Shown here: one piece after another, positions 6,374 through 19,100 of the stretch
Layout of the letters: every line of letters starts with the position of its first letter
Numbering within the stretch: the stretch's first letter is position 1
Assembly: GCA_025927935.1 (NCBI GenBank)
Contig: JAICKM010000027.1
Span: forward strand, 1 to 19,592
From: Chloroflexia bacterium
GTDB taxonomy: Bacteria; Chloroflexota; Chloroflexia; QHBQ01; JADMIH01
Direction of reading: 5' to 3'
DNA: 19,592 nt
The notes under the pieces: model-generated
The model's input: only the letters and a program-made list of their open reading frames with translations
Database searches by the model: none
What the model was told of the DNA's origin: nothing
Program-made: the position numbers and the translations under genes

Positions 6374-7846
6374 TCAGCCGCGCGACCAGGAGCGATGGTC
6401 GCGGACAGGGGGCGCCGGGGTGGTCCTGGGCGGCGGCGGGAGGTGGTTGCCGGAACGCAGGATGTCCGCAGCGTTCGCGGCGCACGCCGGGCCGTCGAGC
6501 CGGTAGCGCGCCGCGATGGGCGGCCCGGCCAGCAGGGCGCGCCAGAGCCGGGGATGGCGCCACAGCGGGGGCAATGCGCCGATTTCGGCGGCCAGCAGGT
6601 CCATGTAGGGTTCGAACTCGATGCGGAAGGGATTGCCGCCGCGTGCGGCGATCCAATTGCGCCGCGCCGTGATTTCCGCGTGCATCCCGGCAGGCGGCGG
6701 TAGGGCGATGGCGCCGCGCAGCACGCGGGCCGCCCAGCGCGCCTGCATCTCGGCCATCGGCATGATCGCCCCGCTGGCGCGCGACATGCCGATGAAGGCG
6801 AGCGTGGGCCGATCGGGATGCAGAACGGCCCGGTAGAGGCCCAGGCCATCCGGCGTGACCCGGAAGATCGCCTCATCCAGGAACGGAAAGCACAGGACGT
6901 AGCCGGTGGCGCAGACGATCACATCGACCTCGGCGCTGGTGCCGTCCGCGAAAGCGACGATCGCGCCGTCTACGCGGACGATGCCGGACCTGGGCAGGAC
7001 GGCGCCCACCCGTATCGACTCCCGTAACCGATCGCTCAGGATCGGATAGTCCGGTTGCATCACAAAGGGCGCGTCGGGCGGAACCGCATACCCTGGGGGC
7101 CGGGGCAGACCCCGGCCCAGGCGCAGGCGGAGGTGGCGGCCGAGCCGGGCGCGCCATGCGCCGGAGCGGGGGGGCGCTGCCGGGGTTGCCTTCGTCCAGG
7201 CGTCATTGCGGGCGCTCAGCCAGACCTGGCGAGCCACCTGACTGGTCTCCAGCGCGATGTCGACGCCGCTGCTGCCGGTGCCGACGACGAGCACGCGCCG
7301 GCCGGCAAAGGGTGCCGCATCGGTGTATGACCGGCTATGCAGCAGCGTGCCGCGGAAGCCGGCCAGCCCTGGATACTCCGGCAGCAGCGGCTCGTCAAAC
7401 ATGCCGCTGCACACGAAGACAGCGTCGAAGGTCGCAGCCCGGGCGCCTGCCGGCGAGATCGTATGCACGATCCAGCGACCGTCCGTGGCGGAGCCGACCT
7501 TCTCGACGCGCGTCTCGAAGCGGATGTGCTCACGGACGCCGAAGTGATCGGCGTAGGCGCTGAGGTAGCTCACGACCTCGCCGCACGCCGGATAGTCGGG
7601 CAGACCGGCGGGGAAGGAGAAGTCGGAGAAGGCCGTGGCCTGCTTGGGCGTGTTGGTATGCAGGGAGCGGTAGGCCGGGCTGCCGCCGTCGGGCTGCGCT
7701 GCGTCAAAACTCCAGACCCCGCCCAGGTGCGCCGACCGCTCGAACACGGTGGGCCGCAGCCCCTCATCCAGCAAGCACCTGGCCGCCGCGAGGCCGCTCG
7801 CGCCGCCGCCGATGACCGCTACATCCCTTACTCTGCTCCGTGCCAT
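6374..7846 (-). CDS. Flavin-containing monooxygenase (class B, FMO family)
   Basis: A 490-residue soluble flavoprotein that would use FAD, NADPH and O2 to oxygenate a nucleophilic nitrogen or sulfur compound, or a ketone. The FAD-binding Rossmann motif is at residues 13-18 (GGGASG), followed by E36 and LGGVWSFD. The FMO signature FxGxxxH is at 164-170 (FRGTLLHSRSY). The NADPH-binding GTGSSG is at 189-194, and the ATGY motif at 313-316. Length is normal. The ATG at 7846 has AAGGAG a few bases upstream. The gene is convergent with the HTH-citrate synthase gene (45 bases between stops) and divergent from the trehalose synthase gene across a 416-base gap, so it is probably monocistronic. The substrate cannot be told from the sequence, and neighbours give no clear metabolic link. 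Confidence 0.9.
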   Translation of the reverse strand: MARSRVRDVAVIGGGASGLAAARCLLDEGLRPTVFERSAHLGGVWSFDAAQPDGGSPAYRSLHTNTPKQATAFSDFSFPAGLPDYPACGEVVSYLSAYADHFGVREHIRFETRVEKVGSATDGRWIVHTISPAGARAATFDAVFVCSGMFDEPLLPEYPGLAGFRGTLLHSRSYTDAAPFAGRRVLVVGTGSSGVDIALETSQVARQVWLSARNDAWTKATPAAPPRSGAWRARLGRHLRLRLGRGLPRPPGYAVPPDAPFVMQPDYPILSDRLRESIRVGAVLPRSGIVRVDGAIVAFADGTSAEVDVIVCATGYVLCFPFLDEAIFRVTPDGLGLYRAVLHPDRPTLAFIGMSRASGAIMPMAEMQARWAARVLRGAIALPPPAGMHAEITARRNWIAARGGNPFRIEFEPYMDLLAAEIGALPPLWRHPRLWRALLAGPPIAARYRLDGPACAANAADILRSGNHLPPPPRTTPAPPVRDHRSWSRG

Positions 7847-8262
7847 GTTGCTCCTTCACGCTCGATCCGCGTTCTCGTGCTCTGCTTTCCGCTCAAATTC
7901 TGCCCCACCAATTGGGGTAATGTATCTTGCGTCCTGGGTGTTACGTCTTTTTGGCGCTGTGGCGGGCGGGTCGTGAGCCACACGCTGCTCCGCCGCCTCT
8001 GCCGCCGGATGCGGATGAGCAACAGTCGGGCCAGGCCGTATGATCCGTTGAAGAGCGTTCACTACATTGCTAACGTCCTTCGCGCGACTGGCATGCCGGT
8101 TGCTTACACCTTCCTGTCTTATCGATTCTTACGCCAGGCAAGAGATTGTCCGGCAATGGGGGCGACTCGATATGTTTGCATTATGCGTTGTGCAACTGCT
8201 TGACCAGGGCCGGGTCCCAACCGGGCGGCCGGCAGGTTGTTATATGATGGAAGGAGTGAGCG
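7847..8262. other. Non-coding divergent region between FMO and treS-mak genes
   Basis: This 416-base stretch has lower GC than its flanks and no convincing gene. It must carry promoters in both directions, but I find no strong -35/-10 pair. A small palindrome, CCCCA-N5-TGGGG (7903-7917) with an overlapping CCAATTGG, sits upstream of the monooxygenase gene and could be an operator. On the plus side TTGAAG-N17-TAACGT (near 8049-8077) is a weak promoter candidate. AAGGAG at 8251-8256 is the ribosome binding site of the trehalose synthase gene. Confidence 0.4.
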
Positions 8263-11631
<3,369 letters not shown>

Positions 11632-11707
11632 TCCGGGATTCCGGCCCTGGTGGGCATTGTGTATTCGGCGGGACAACAGGGCCACATATGGATCGGCACG
11701 GAAAGCG

Positions 11708-11746
11708 GACGGGAGACGCAATCACGTCTCCCGTCTCTCCTGTTTT
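11708..11746. terminator. Intrinsic terminator after treS-mak, probably bidirectional
   Basis: A perfect 11-bp stem, GACGGGAGACG (11708-11718) and its complement (11725-11735), encloses a 6-base loop and is followed on the plus strand by TCTCCTGTTTT. On the minus strand the hairpin is followed by CGCTTTCC, a weaker T run. It lies between the convergent ends of treS-mak (11631) and treZ (11793). Confidence 0.8.
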
Positions 11747-11763
11747 CGCGGGGGCCGGCGGGG

Positions 11764-11791
11764 CGGGCCGGCGCCTGGCTCGCCCGGCCCG
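11764..11791. repeat. GC-rich hairpin directly after treZ
   Basis: CGGGCCGGCG (11764-11773) and CGCCCGGCCCG (11781-11791) pair with one bulged base, giving a very stable hairpin that starts one base after the treZ stop codon. There is no U-run after it, so it is more likely an mRNA 3'-end stabiliser or part of the terminator region than a terminator alone. Confidence 0.45.
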
Positions 11792-11792
11792 G

Positions 11793-13673
11793 TTACGGTG
11801 TGGGGCCGGCCTGGGGTACGGCCTGGAGGGCGACGGCGACGGGGTGCCCGGCGGCGAGGCCCGCGGCGTCCACGGCCATTTGCAGGTCGGTCAGGCTGTG
11901 CGGGCCGCCGAAGCGGATGTCGTCGCTGGACAAGATCACCTGCCAGCGATATCCGGCGGGCGGGGTCGTCAGCATATCGGCGGCGAGGGTGACGTGCAGT
12001 GCGTCTTTGAGGTTGACCACCAGCAGGAGATCATCCTGGCCCGTGGGCGAGGAATAGCGCAGGGCGACAGTGTTGTCGTCCAGAGCCGTGCTGTCCCAAT
12101 GGGCGCGGCTGCGGTCGCGGAAGGCGGGCAGGCTCTGGCGCAGGGCCAGCAGTTCGCGGTAGAGATCGAGGGTTTGCGTATGCGGGAGATCGTCCGCCTC
12201 CTCCCAGCGCAGCTTCGACGCGTCGAAACTACTGGTCGCCTGCGGATCGGGAATCTCCGGTCCCTGGAAGGCGACAAAATGGGCAAATTCCTTGCGCCGG
12301 CCCGTGGTGACCAGTTCGCCCAGCGCGGATTCGTGGTCCGTGAAAAAGAGGAAGGGGCTTTCGGCGGCCCATTCCTGGCCCTGGAAGAGCAAGGGCGTGT
12401 ACGGGCTAAGCAAGAGCAGGCTGGACACGGCGCGGTACGTGGCGCGGCCCACGAGGGCGCTTAACCGTTCGCCAAACGCGCGATTGCCGATCTGATCGTG
12501 GTTCTGGATGCTGTAGATAAAGTGGGGCGGGTCAAATCGGGTGGGGTCGGTGCCCCGGTTGCGGCCTCGGAACGCGGAGTGCTGCCCCGTGTAGAACCAC
12601 CCCTGGCGCAGCGTGGCGGCCACATCGGCGGCGCTGCCGGTGTAATCGGCGAAATAGCCCTCGTTGTCGCCGGCCACCGCGGACTGGATCTGGTGGTGGA
12701 AGTCGTCGGCCCAGACGGCGTCCATCCCGGCGCCGCCCTCCGCGGTGGGGGTGAGCACCCACATCTCGTTGCGATCGTCTTCCGCGCAGAGGACAAAGTG
12801 CCGCCCGGCGGGCAGGCTCGCCCGCACCTGCTCCGATAGATCCTGCAAGATATGGCGCTGCTTGTTGTCGAGCAGGGCGTGGGTGGCATCGAGCCGCAGG
12901 CCATCCATGTGAAACTCGTGCGCCCAGTAGAGCGCGTTGGCGATAAAGAACGCGCGCACCTCCGGGCGGCTAAAGTCGATGGCCTCGCCCCAGGGTGTTT
13001 GCTCCTCGGCGGTGAAGTAGTGTGGGCTGAAATCGCGCAGGTAGTTGCCGTCCGGCCCCAGGTGGTTGTAGACGACATCCTGGATGACGGCCAGGTCCTG
13101 GGCGTGGGCGGCATCGACCAGGCGCTTCAGACCGTCCGGCCCGCCATAGGTGTGGGCGGGCGCGAAAAGGCACACGCCGTCGTAGCCCCAGTTGCGGTTG
13201 CCGGGGAAGTCGGCCACCGGCATGATCTCGATAGCGGTGACGCCCAGCGCCTGGAGATAGGGCAGCCGTTCGATGAAGGACTCGAACGTGCCGGCGGGCG
13301 TGACCGTGCCGATATGGGTTTCGTACAGGACGAAATCTTCCAGGGGCCGGCCCTGCCAGGTCTGGTCGGTCCAGGGGAAGTTGGGGTTCACGACCGCGCT
13401 GGGGCCATGCACGCTCTCCGGTTGGTAGCGGCTGGCGGGGTCGGGGCGCCGGGTCTCCCCGTCGAGGACGTAGAGGTAGCGGCTCCCGGCCGTCAGGCCC
13501 GGAATGTCGCCCGCGAAGTAGCCGTCGGCGGCGCGGCTCAGCGGTCGGCGCCCCACTTCCTGATCGTGGTCATCCAGGACGGCGACCTCGACTTGCCGGC
13601 GATCGGGGGCCCAGACGCGGAAATGGACACCATCATCCTGGAGTTGCGCGCCGATTGGCAGTTGCCAGGTCAT
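11793..13673 (-). CDS. treZ: Malto-oligosyltrehalose trehalohydrolase (TreZ)
   Basis: A 626-residue GH13 enzyme that hydrolyses the alpha-1,4 bond next to the trehalose end of malto-oligosyltrehalose, releasing free trehalose in the cytoplasm. An N-terminal beta-sandwich (about 5-100, LPIGAQLQDDGVHFRVWAPD) precedes the catalytic barrel. Key residues are nucleophile D262 in DGLRLDATHAL, general acid E298 in FVLCAEDDRNE and D393 in SIQNHDQIGNRAFGERL. The spacing matches the known archaeal TreZ triad closely. The chain is slightly longer than usual, through a C-terminal tail of about 30 residues. The ATG at 13673 has AGGAG six bases upstream, overlapping the treX stop codon (10-base gap), so it is translationally coupled and the last gene of treY-treX-treZ. 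Confidence 0.95.
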   Translation of the reverse strand: MTWQLPIGAQLQDDGVHFRVWAPDRRQVEVAVLDDHDQEVGRRPLSRAADGYFAGDIPGLTAGSRYLYVLDGETRRPDPASRYQPESVHGPSAVVNPNFPWTDQTWQGRPLEDFVLYETHIGTVTPAGTFESFIERLPYLQALGVTAIEIMPVADFPGNRNWGYDGVCLFAPAHTYGGPDGLKRLVDAAHAQDLAVIQDVVYNHLGPDGNYLRDFSPHYFTAEEQTPWGEAIDFSRPEVRAFFIANALYWAHEFHMDGLRLDATHALLDNKQRHILQDLSEQVRASLPAGRHFVLCAEDDRNEMWVLTPTAEGGAGMDAVWADDFHHQIQSAVAGDNEGYFADYTGSAADVAATLRQGWFYTGQHSAFRGRNRGTDPTRFDPPHFIYSIQNHDQIGNRAFGERLSALVGRATYRAVSSLLLLSPYTPLLFQGQEWAAESPFLFFTDHESALGELVTTGRRKEFAHFVAFQGPEIPDPQATSSFDASKLRWEEADDLPHTQTLDLYRELLALRQSLPAFRDRSRAHWDSTALDDNTVALRYSSPTGQDDLLLVVNLKDALHVTLAADMLTTPPAGYRWQVILSSDDIRFGGPHSLTDLQMAVDAAGLAAGHPVAVALQAVPQAGPTP

Positions 13674-13683
13674 TAGCTGCTCC

Positions 13684-15939
13684 TTAATCTAAATAGTGAT
13701 ACTGAATATTCGGTTCGGGCGGCACGGCGGCCGCGCCCCGTCCTGGCCGCCAGATTTCGTCCCCCCCCTTGGGCGGTTGCTCAGGCTCAGGACGCGGCTG
13801 GCGTAGCAGGACCAGGGAGCGGGCCTTGAGGGTGAAGCGCTGCCCGCAAGGCAGCCCGCGCACCGGAACCGAGTTCGGTGACGCCGTGTCGACCAGCACC
13901 TTCCAGGTCGGGTCCTTTTTCTGGCCCGGCAGCCGGAACGGCACATCGCCCCAGTAGCCATTGACCAGCATCAGCAAGATATCGTCCTCGATATGCTCGC
14001 CTTTGTCATTGGATTCATCCATGACCGCGCCGTTCAGCAGCATACCCAGGACGCGGACGCGACCGTTGGCCCACTCCTCCTCGGTCATGTCGGCGCCGGT
14101 GGGACTGATCCAGCGGATATCCTGGATCTCGGAGCCGTGAATGCTGCGGCCCTGGAAAAACTTGCGGCGATGCAGCACAGGAAACTCACGGCGGATGGCG
14201 ATGAGCCGGCGCGTGAAGTCGAACAAGGCGAGGTCGGCGTCGTCCCACTCCCACCGGAACCAGCTAATCTCGTTGTCCTGGCAGTAGGCGTTGTTGTTCC
14301 CGCCCTGGCTGCGGCCACACTCGTCCCCGGCGTGGATCATGGGCACACCCTGGCTGAGCAGCAGGGTCGCCAGAAAGTTGCGTTCTTGCCGCTCGCGCAG
14401 GGCGCAGATCGCCGGGTCCTCCGTGGGGCCTTCCACGCCGCAATTCCAACTCAGGTTATTATTCTCGCCGTCCATGTTGTTTTCGCCGTTGGCTTCGTTG
14501 TGTTTTTCATTATACGAGACGAGATCGTTCAGCGTGAAGCCGTCATGGGCGGTGACGAAGTTGATGCTGGCCGATGGGCGGCGGCCGTTGTGCTGGTAGA
14601 GGTCGCTGCTGCCGCTGAGGCGGTAGGCCAGTTCTTGCACCTGGCTTTCGTCGCCGCGCCAGAAGCGGCGCACGGTGTCACGGTATTTGCCGTTCCACTC
14701 CGCCCAGAGCACTGGGAAGTTGCCGACCTGGTAGCCGCCTTCGCCCACATCCCACGGCTCGGCGATGAGTTTGACCTGCGAGATGATCGGGTCCTGGTGG
14801 ATGGTATCGAGGAAGCTGGAGAGGCGGCCTACCTCGTGCAGCCCGCGGGCCAGGGTGGAGGCCAGGTCGAACCGGAAGCCGTCCACGTGCATTTCGGTGA
14901 TCCAGTAGCGCAGGCTATCCATCACCAGTTGCAGGGTACGCGGGTTGAGCATGTTGAGCGTGTTGCCGGTGCCGGTGTAATCCATGTAGTAGCGCGGGTT
15001 GCCGGCGACCAGCCGGTAATAGGCGGCGTTGTCGATGCCCTTGAAGCTGAGCGTCGGCCCATAGTGGTTGCCCTCGGCGGTGTGATTATAGACCACGTCG
15101 AGGATGACTTCGATCCCGGCGGCATGCATAGTACGGACCATGGCCTTGAACTCGCGCACTTGCTCACCGACCATGCCGGCGCTGGAATACTCGGCATGGG
15201 GCGCGAAGTAGCCGATGGTGTTGTAGCCCCAATAGTTGGTCAAGCCCTTATCCCGCAAAGTCTTGTCATGCACGAAATGGTGAACGGGCTGCAACTCAAT
15301 CGCCGTGATGCCCAGCCGTTGCAGGTAGGCAATCGATTCCGGCGTTGCCAGCCCGGCATAAGTGCCGCGTAACTCGGGGGCGATCTCCGGATGGCGCGCG
15401 GTGAACCCTTTGACGTGCAGTTCATAGATCACTGATTCGTGCAGCGGGGTGCGCGGCGGCGTGTCGTTACCCCAGAAGAAGGAAGGGTCGGTGACGACGG
15501 CCTTGGGCATCCCCGCCGCGCTGTCCTCGGTGTCCATCTCCAGGTCGCGGTCTTTGTCCAGACTATTCACGGGGTAGCCGAAGAGCGCATTACTCCATTT
15601 GACGGTGCCGTTGATGGCCTTGGCGTAAGGATCCAGCAGCAATTTATGCGGATTGAAGCGCATCCCCGCCTGCGGCTCGTAGGGGCCATAGACACGATAG
15701 CCGTACAACTGCCCCGGTTGGAGGCCGGGGATATAGCAATGCCAGACATAGTCGGTTTGCTCGGTCAGGGCGATACGGATGCGTTCGTGGGTCTCATCAT
15801 CGGCCTCAAAGAGGCATAATTCGACTTTCTCGGCATTTTCACTGAACAGGGCAAAATTCACGCCTTGCCCATCCCAGGTCGCGCCCAGGGGATAGGGATT
15901 CCCCGGCCATACGGCCAGTTTATTGATACTCGGTAACAA
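13684..15939 (-). CDS. treX: Glycogen debranching enzyme, isoamylase type (TreX/GlgX)
   Basis: A 751-residue GH13 enzyme that cleaves alpha-1,6 branch points of glycogen and supplies linear chains to TreY. A CBM48 domain lies at about 12-120 ([20 protein letters not shown]), then the barrel: [14 protein letters not shown], nucleophile D358 in [10 protein letters not shown], acid/base E394 in [19 protein letters not shown] and D466 in [20 protein letters not shown]. The triad lies five residues earlier than in Sulfolobus TreX, as I recall it. The start is TTG at 15939 (TTG TTA CCG); no ATG or GTG fits before residue 93, and GGAGG stands 11 bases upstream, a rather long spacing. It is the middle gene of the operon, 74 bases after treY and 10 before treZ. 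By context treX is preferred over glgX; the families are not separable by sequence alone. Confidence 0.95.
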   Translation of the reverse strand: MLPSINKLAVWPGNPYPLGATWDGQGVNFALFSENAEKVELCLFEADDETHERIRIALTEQTDYVWHCYIPGLQPGQLYGYRVYGPYEPQAGMRFNPHKLLLDPYAKAINGTVKWSNALFGYPVNSLDKDRDLEMDTEDSAAGMPKAVVTDPSFFWGNDTPPRTPLHESVIYELHVKGFTARHPEIAPELRGTYAGLATPESIAYLQRLGITAIELQPVHHFVHDKTLRDKGLTNYWGYNTIGYFAPHAEYSSAGMVGEQVREFKAMVRTMHAAGIEVILDVVYNHTAEGNHYGPTLSFKGIDNAAYYRLVAGNPRYYMDYTGTGNTLNMLNPRTLQLVMDSLRYWITEMHVDGFRFDLASTLARGLHEVGRLSSFLDTIHQDPIISQVKLIAEPWDVGEGGYQVGNFPVLWAEWNGKYRDTVRRFWRGDESQVQELAYRLSGSSDLYQHNGRRPSASINFVTAHDGFTLNDLVSYNEKHNEANGENNMDGENNNLSWNCGVEGPTEDPAICALRERQERNFLATLLLSQGVPMIHAGDECGRSQGGNNNAYCQDNEISWFRWEWDDADLALFDFTRRLIAIRREFPVLHRRKFFQGRSIHGSEIQDIRWISPTGADMTEEEWANGRVRVLGMLLNGAVMDESNDKGEHIEDDILLMLVNGYWGDVPFRLPGQKKDPTWKVLVDTASPNSVPVRGLPCGQRFTLKARSLVLLRQPRPEPEQPPKGGDEIWRPGRGAAAVPPEPNIQYHYLD

Positions 15940-15985
15940 CGTGTTCCAAACCTCCGATATACAGCGGTCGATCCGGGCGCGGCGT

Positions 15986-16005
15986 GCCGGGCGGCGAGGC
16001 CCGGC
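15986..16005. repeat. Intercistronic hairpin between treY and treX
   Basis: GCCGGGC (15986-15992) and GCCCGGC (15999-16005) form a perfect 7-bp stem with a 6-base loop, just after the treY stop. In the direction of transcription (minus) it is followed by GC-rich sequence, not U, so it is not a simple terminator. It may stabilise the treY message or reduce read-through into treX. Confidence 0.5.
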
Positions 16006-16013
16006 TATTTAGA

Positions 16014-19000
16014 CTAGATTTCGATTCGTTCCAGAAGAGCCACGGGAAAGACGGCGAGCACCTCGGCCAGGGCCAGCCCAACTTTGCCGTTGCGCTCCTG
16101 GGCCTCGACTATTTCGCCGGTAAATAGATTGCGATACGCCTGCCCGGCGCTCGCCGCGGGAATTTCCAGCCAGGTATCGGCCCAGACGGCGCCGACCGGC
16201 GTGACCCGCTCGCCGCTCTTCGCCAGGCCCGCCGTCAGCACGGGCACCACCACCAGCACCTGCCGGGCGCCGGCGCTGCGCGCAAAGGCGACGCTGCATT
16301 CTGCGTGCCGCCCTTGCGCCGTGAGCGGCGTGTAGGCGCCCGCCTGGAACAGTTCGACATGGTCGCGGCGGTAGGTGAGGGCGCGGTTGGTGACGAACAG
16401 CTTGATGCGGCCATCGGCTTTGGCTTCCACCAGGGCCGCCGCGCCCGCCGCATCCGCCACTGGCGCCACCTCGTCCAGCAGGCGGCGGCGCAGGCGGTAG
16501 TCCACCGGGCGGCGATTATCGGGATCGACCAGGCTGAAGTCCCAGAGTTCGTTGCCCTGATAAATATCGGGTACGCCGGGGCTGGTGATCTTCAGCAGCA
16601 CCTGGGCCAGGGAGTTGAAGACGCCGTAATGGGCGATCTCCTGCTGGAAGGCCAGAAAATCGGGCAGGAAGCGATTGGCAGCATCGCGGCGCAAGATGGC
16701 GCGGATGAAATCGCTCACCGCCGCTGCGTAGGGTTCATTGGTATTGACCCAGCTACTGTGGACCTTGGCCTCGTTCAGCGCCTTGCGCATGTAGGCGTCT
16801 ACGCGGCTGATGAGATCGTCGTAGGCGGCATCGTCCAGATCGGCCTCGAAGGGCCAGACGCCGAGCAGGGTCTGGTAGAGGAAGTATTCTTCGTTAGCGC
16901 TTGGCGCGGGTTGTCCATCGACGGATCGTTTATGCTTGCGGTTCCAGCGTGCCCAGCGACGCAGGGCCGCACGCCACTCTTTCGGGCGCTCGGACAGCAC
17001 GTCAATGCGGGCGCGGACGTCCTCGCTGCGTTTCGTATCATGGGTGCTTGTGGTCAGGATCGAAGCGGGCCAGCGCCGCTGGCGGTCAGCCTGCTGTTTG
17101 TGGAAGTCGGCGGGACTGAGGCCGAAGTAGCCCGGTTCGCCACCGACCTCGTTCAGCGAGATGAGGCGGTTGTACACGTAGAAGGCGGTGTCTTCCAGCC
17201 CCTTGGCGATCACCGGGCCGGTCACTTGCTGGAACTTGAGCACGAACTTGACGCGGGCGATTTGATCGGCTTCGCTCAGATCCGCGTAGTCCTTCAACAG
17301 GAGAATGTCGCGCAGGAAGTCGAAGATGGTCAGGTCGGTGGCCGGGTTGCGCTGCTTGGCCCGCGCGACCGCCGTCTCGATATAGCCCTGGTCGCGCTTG
17401 TCGGGCACAGGGCGGCGCGCGGTGATGTAGGTGCGGTAGACCGGGAAGCAGGCGATCACCTCGCGGATGGCGTGGCGGATGCTGTTCAGCGTGAAGTCGC
17501 GGTAGTGGCGGTCGCTTTGCGAAATACGGTTGAGCATGTTGGTCAGCATGTTGACCTCGCTCGACAGGGACAGCCGCATAATCTGCTTCTTGCTCTCATA
17601 AACCATGTCGGCGAACTTGACGTTGTCGTCCGTGAAGGTCGTATAGAGCGCGTCAAACGCCTTGGCGTTGGCGCGATTCACGAACAGCCCGTTCACGGCG
17701 TTGGTGAACTCGTAGCCGGTGGTGCCGGAGACCGCCCAATCGGCGGGCAGGCTTTCGCCGCGACCCAGGATTTTCTCGACCACCGTATATAGAGGCCGGA
17801 AGGGGGCATCGCCCGCGCTGAGCGTGTCGATGCGCTCCAGCACGGCGGCCTCCAGGGCGGGGCGCTCGGCGTCGGGGATCGGTTCCGCGAGTTCGTCCAT
17901 GCAGGCCCGGCAGAGGGCCAGCGCGTAGCCGTGCTGGACATCGTCCAGATAGCCCGCGGGATCGAGCAGTCCGTCGATATGGTCGATGCGCAGGCCGTTC
18001 GCTTTGCCGGTGGCGAGGAGGTGCAGGATGGTGCGGTGGGTCTCCTGGAACACCGGCAACTGGTCGACCTGGATGGCGGCCAGTTCGTTCACGTCGAAGA
18101 AGCGGCGGTAATTGATCTCTTCGCCCGCGATGCGCCAGAAGCTCAGGCGGTAGGGCTGCCCGTCCAGCAGGCGGTCCAGCAGATCGAAGCTGCGGGCATC
18201 GCCGGCCACGCCGTTGAAGGCAGCCACGTTGCGCTCGATGTGCGCCGTCACGCGGGGTTCGGTCGCGCAGAGGGTCGCCAGGCGGCGTTTGATGATCTCT
18301 TTCTCGCGGTTGCGCTCCAGCACGCGATCCCGGTCGGTCTCGTCGGGCGGCGGGAGATGCTGGAGGGCGGTAAGGATGCTCTGGTATTCGAGCGCCGCTT
18401 CGCTTTCGATGCCCAGTTCGTCGATGAGCGCGGCCTTGTCCCAGTCGAGAATCGCCTGGTACGACCCCGGTTCGATGGGGAAGGTGCGGTCATAGTAGTG
18501 CAGCCGGAACGTCCCTTCTTCCGGCAGAAAACTGAGCCGCAACTCCTGCTTCTCCAGCACCTTGCCGTACTGGTCGCCCAAAATGGGCAGCAGCACTTTA
18601 TTGGTGATCTTGGTGTTGATGGGGTCCCACTCGATGTCGAAGTAGGGAGCGTAGACCGACGCGGGGCCGTTCTCCAGCACATCCATCCACCAGGTGTTGC
18701 CGAGTTGCCCGATGCCCATGTGGTTGGGCACGATGTCGAGCACCTGGTACATGCCGCGGCCATGGAGTTCGGCGACCAGCGCGTCGTAGTCCTGCCGGCT
18801 GCCGATCTGCGGATTGAGTTCATTGTGATTGACGACGTCGTAGCCGTGCAGGCTCTCCGGGTTGGCCGTGAAATAGGGCGAGGCGTATAAGTCGCTGATG
18901 CCGAGCCGGTGCAAGTATTCGACTTGCTCGCGGGCCTGCTGAAAGGTGAAGAAGCGATTGAGTTGGACGCGGTACGTCGCGGCCGGGACATGAGGCCCTG

Positions 19001-19100
19001 TGGCGAGCCGTGCGCGCACGGCGCTAACCAGCGCTTCGACTCGCGCATCGGCGTCCGCTGCGGGCGCAGGGGCGTCCTGAGTTTGTAGTGTTGTTACCAT
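16014..19100 (-). CDS. treY: Malto-oligosyltrehalose synthase (TreY), long form
   Basis: A GH13 family 26-type enzyme that rearranges the reducing-end alpha-1,4 bond of malto-oligosaccharides to alpha,alpha-1,1, creating a trehalosyl end for TreZ. Markers: PAATYRVQLNRFFTFQQA near the start, DIVPNHMGIGQLGNTWW, nucleophile D373 in GLRIDHIDGLLDP, E442 in YTVVEKILGRGE, D688 in TSTHDTKRSEDVRARI and DIYQGNELWDFSLVDPDNRR. At 1028 residues it is longer than the archaeal enzyme of about 720, as in other bacterial long forms. The start is uncertain. I prefer the ATG at 19100 (GGAAAG just upstream), 43 residues before the family core. An in-frame ATG at 19247 would add 49 Gly/Ala/Ser-rich residues whose codons near 19100-19130 look non-coding. 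It is the first gene of treY-treX-treZ. Confidence 0.94.
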   Translation of the reverse strand: MVTTLQTQDAPAPAADADARVEALVSAVRARLATGPHVPAATYRVQLNRFFTFQQAREQVEYLHRLGISDLYASPYFTANPESLHGYDVVNHNELNPQIGSRQDYDALVAELHGRGMYQVLDIVPNHMGIGQLGNTWWMDVLENGPASVYAPYFDIEWDPINTKITNKVLLPILGDQYGKVLEKQELRLSFLPEEGTFRLHYYDRTFPIEPGSYQAILDWDKAALIDELGIESEAALEYQSILTALQHLPPPDETDRDRVLERNREKEIIKRRLATLCATEPRVTAHIERNVAAFNGVAGDARSFDLLDRLLDGQPYRLSFWRIAGEEINYRRFFDVNELAAIQVDQLPVFQETHRTILHLLATGKANGLRIDHIDGLLDPAGYLDDVQHGYALALCRACMDELAEPIPDAERPALEAAVLERIDTLSAGDAPFRPLYTVVEKILGRGESLPADWAVSGTTGYEFTNAVNGLFVNRANAKAFDALYTTFTDDNVKFADMVYESKKQIMRLSLSSEVNMLTNMLNRISQSDRHYRDFTLNSIRHAIREVIACFPVYRTYITARRPVPDKRDQGYIETAVARAKQRNPATDLTIFDFLRDILLLKDYADLSEADQIARVKFVLKFQQVTGPVIAKGLEDTAFYVYNRLISLNEVGGEPGYFGLSPADFHKQQADRQRRWPASILTTSTHDTKRSEDVRARIDVLSERPKEWRAALRRWARWNRKHKRSVDGQPAPSANEEYFLYQTLLGVWPFEADLDDAAYDDLISRVDAYMRKALNEAKVHSSWVNTNEPYAAAVSDFIRAILRRDAANRFLPDFLAFQQEIAHYGVFNSLAQVLLKITSPGVPDIYQGNELWDFSLVDPDNRRPVDYRLRRRLLDEVAPVADAAGAAALVEAKADGRIKLFVTNRALTYRRDHVELFQAGAYTPLTAQGRHAECSVAFARSAGARQVLVVVPVLTAGLAKSGERVTPVGAVWADTWLEIPAASAGQAYRNLFTGEIVEAQERNGKVGLALAEVLAVFPVALLERIEI

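Noticed and set aside
6289..6876. Possible frameshift or second gene at the 3' end of the monooxygenase gene
   Set aside because: The FMO frame continues without interruption to a stop at 6374 with normal family length; the alternative frame is Arg/Pro/Ser-rich shadow sequence.
8238..8246. Extended -10 box (TGTTATATG) just before the treS-mak gene
   Set aside because: Transcription from it would start inside the ribosome binding site at 8251-8256, leaving no usable leader, and there is no matching -35 box.
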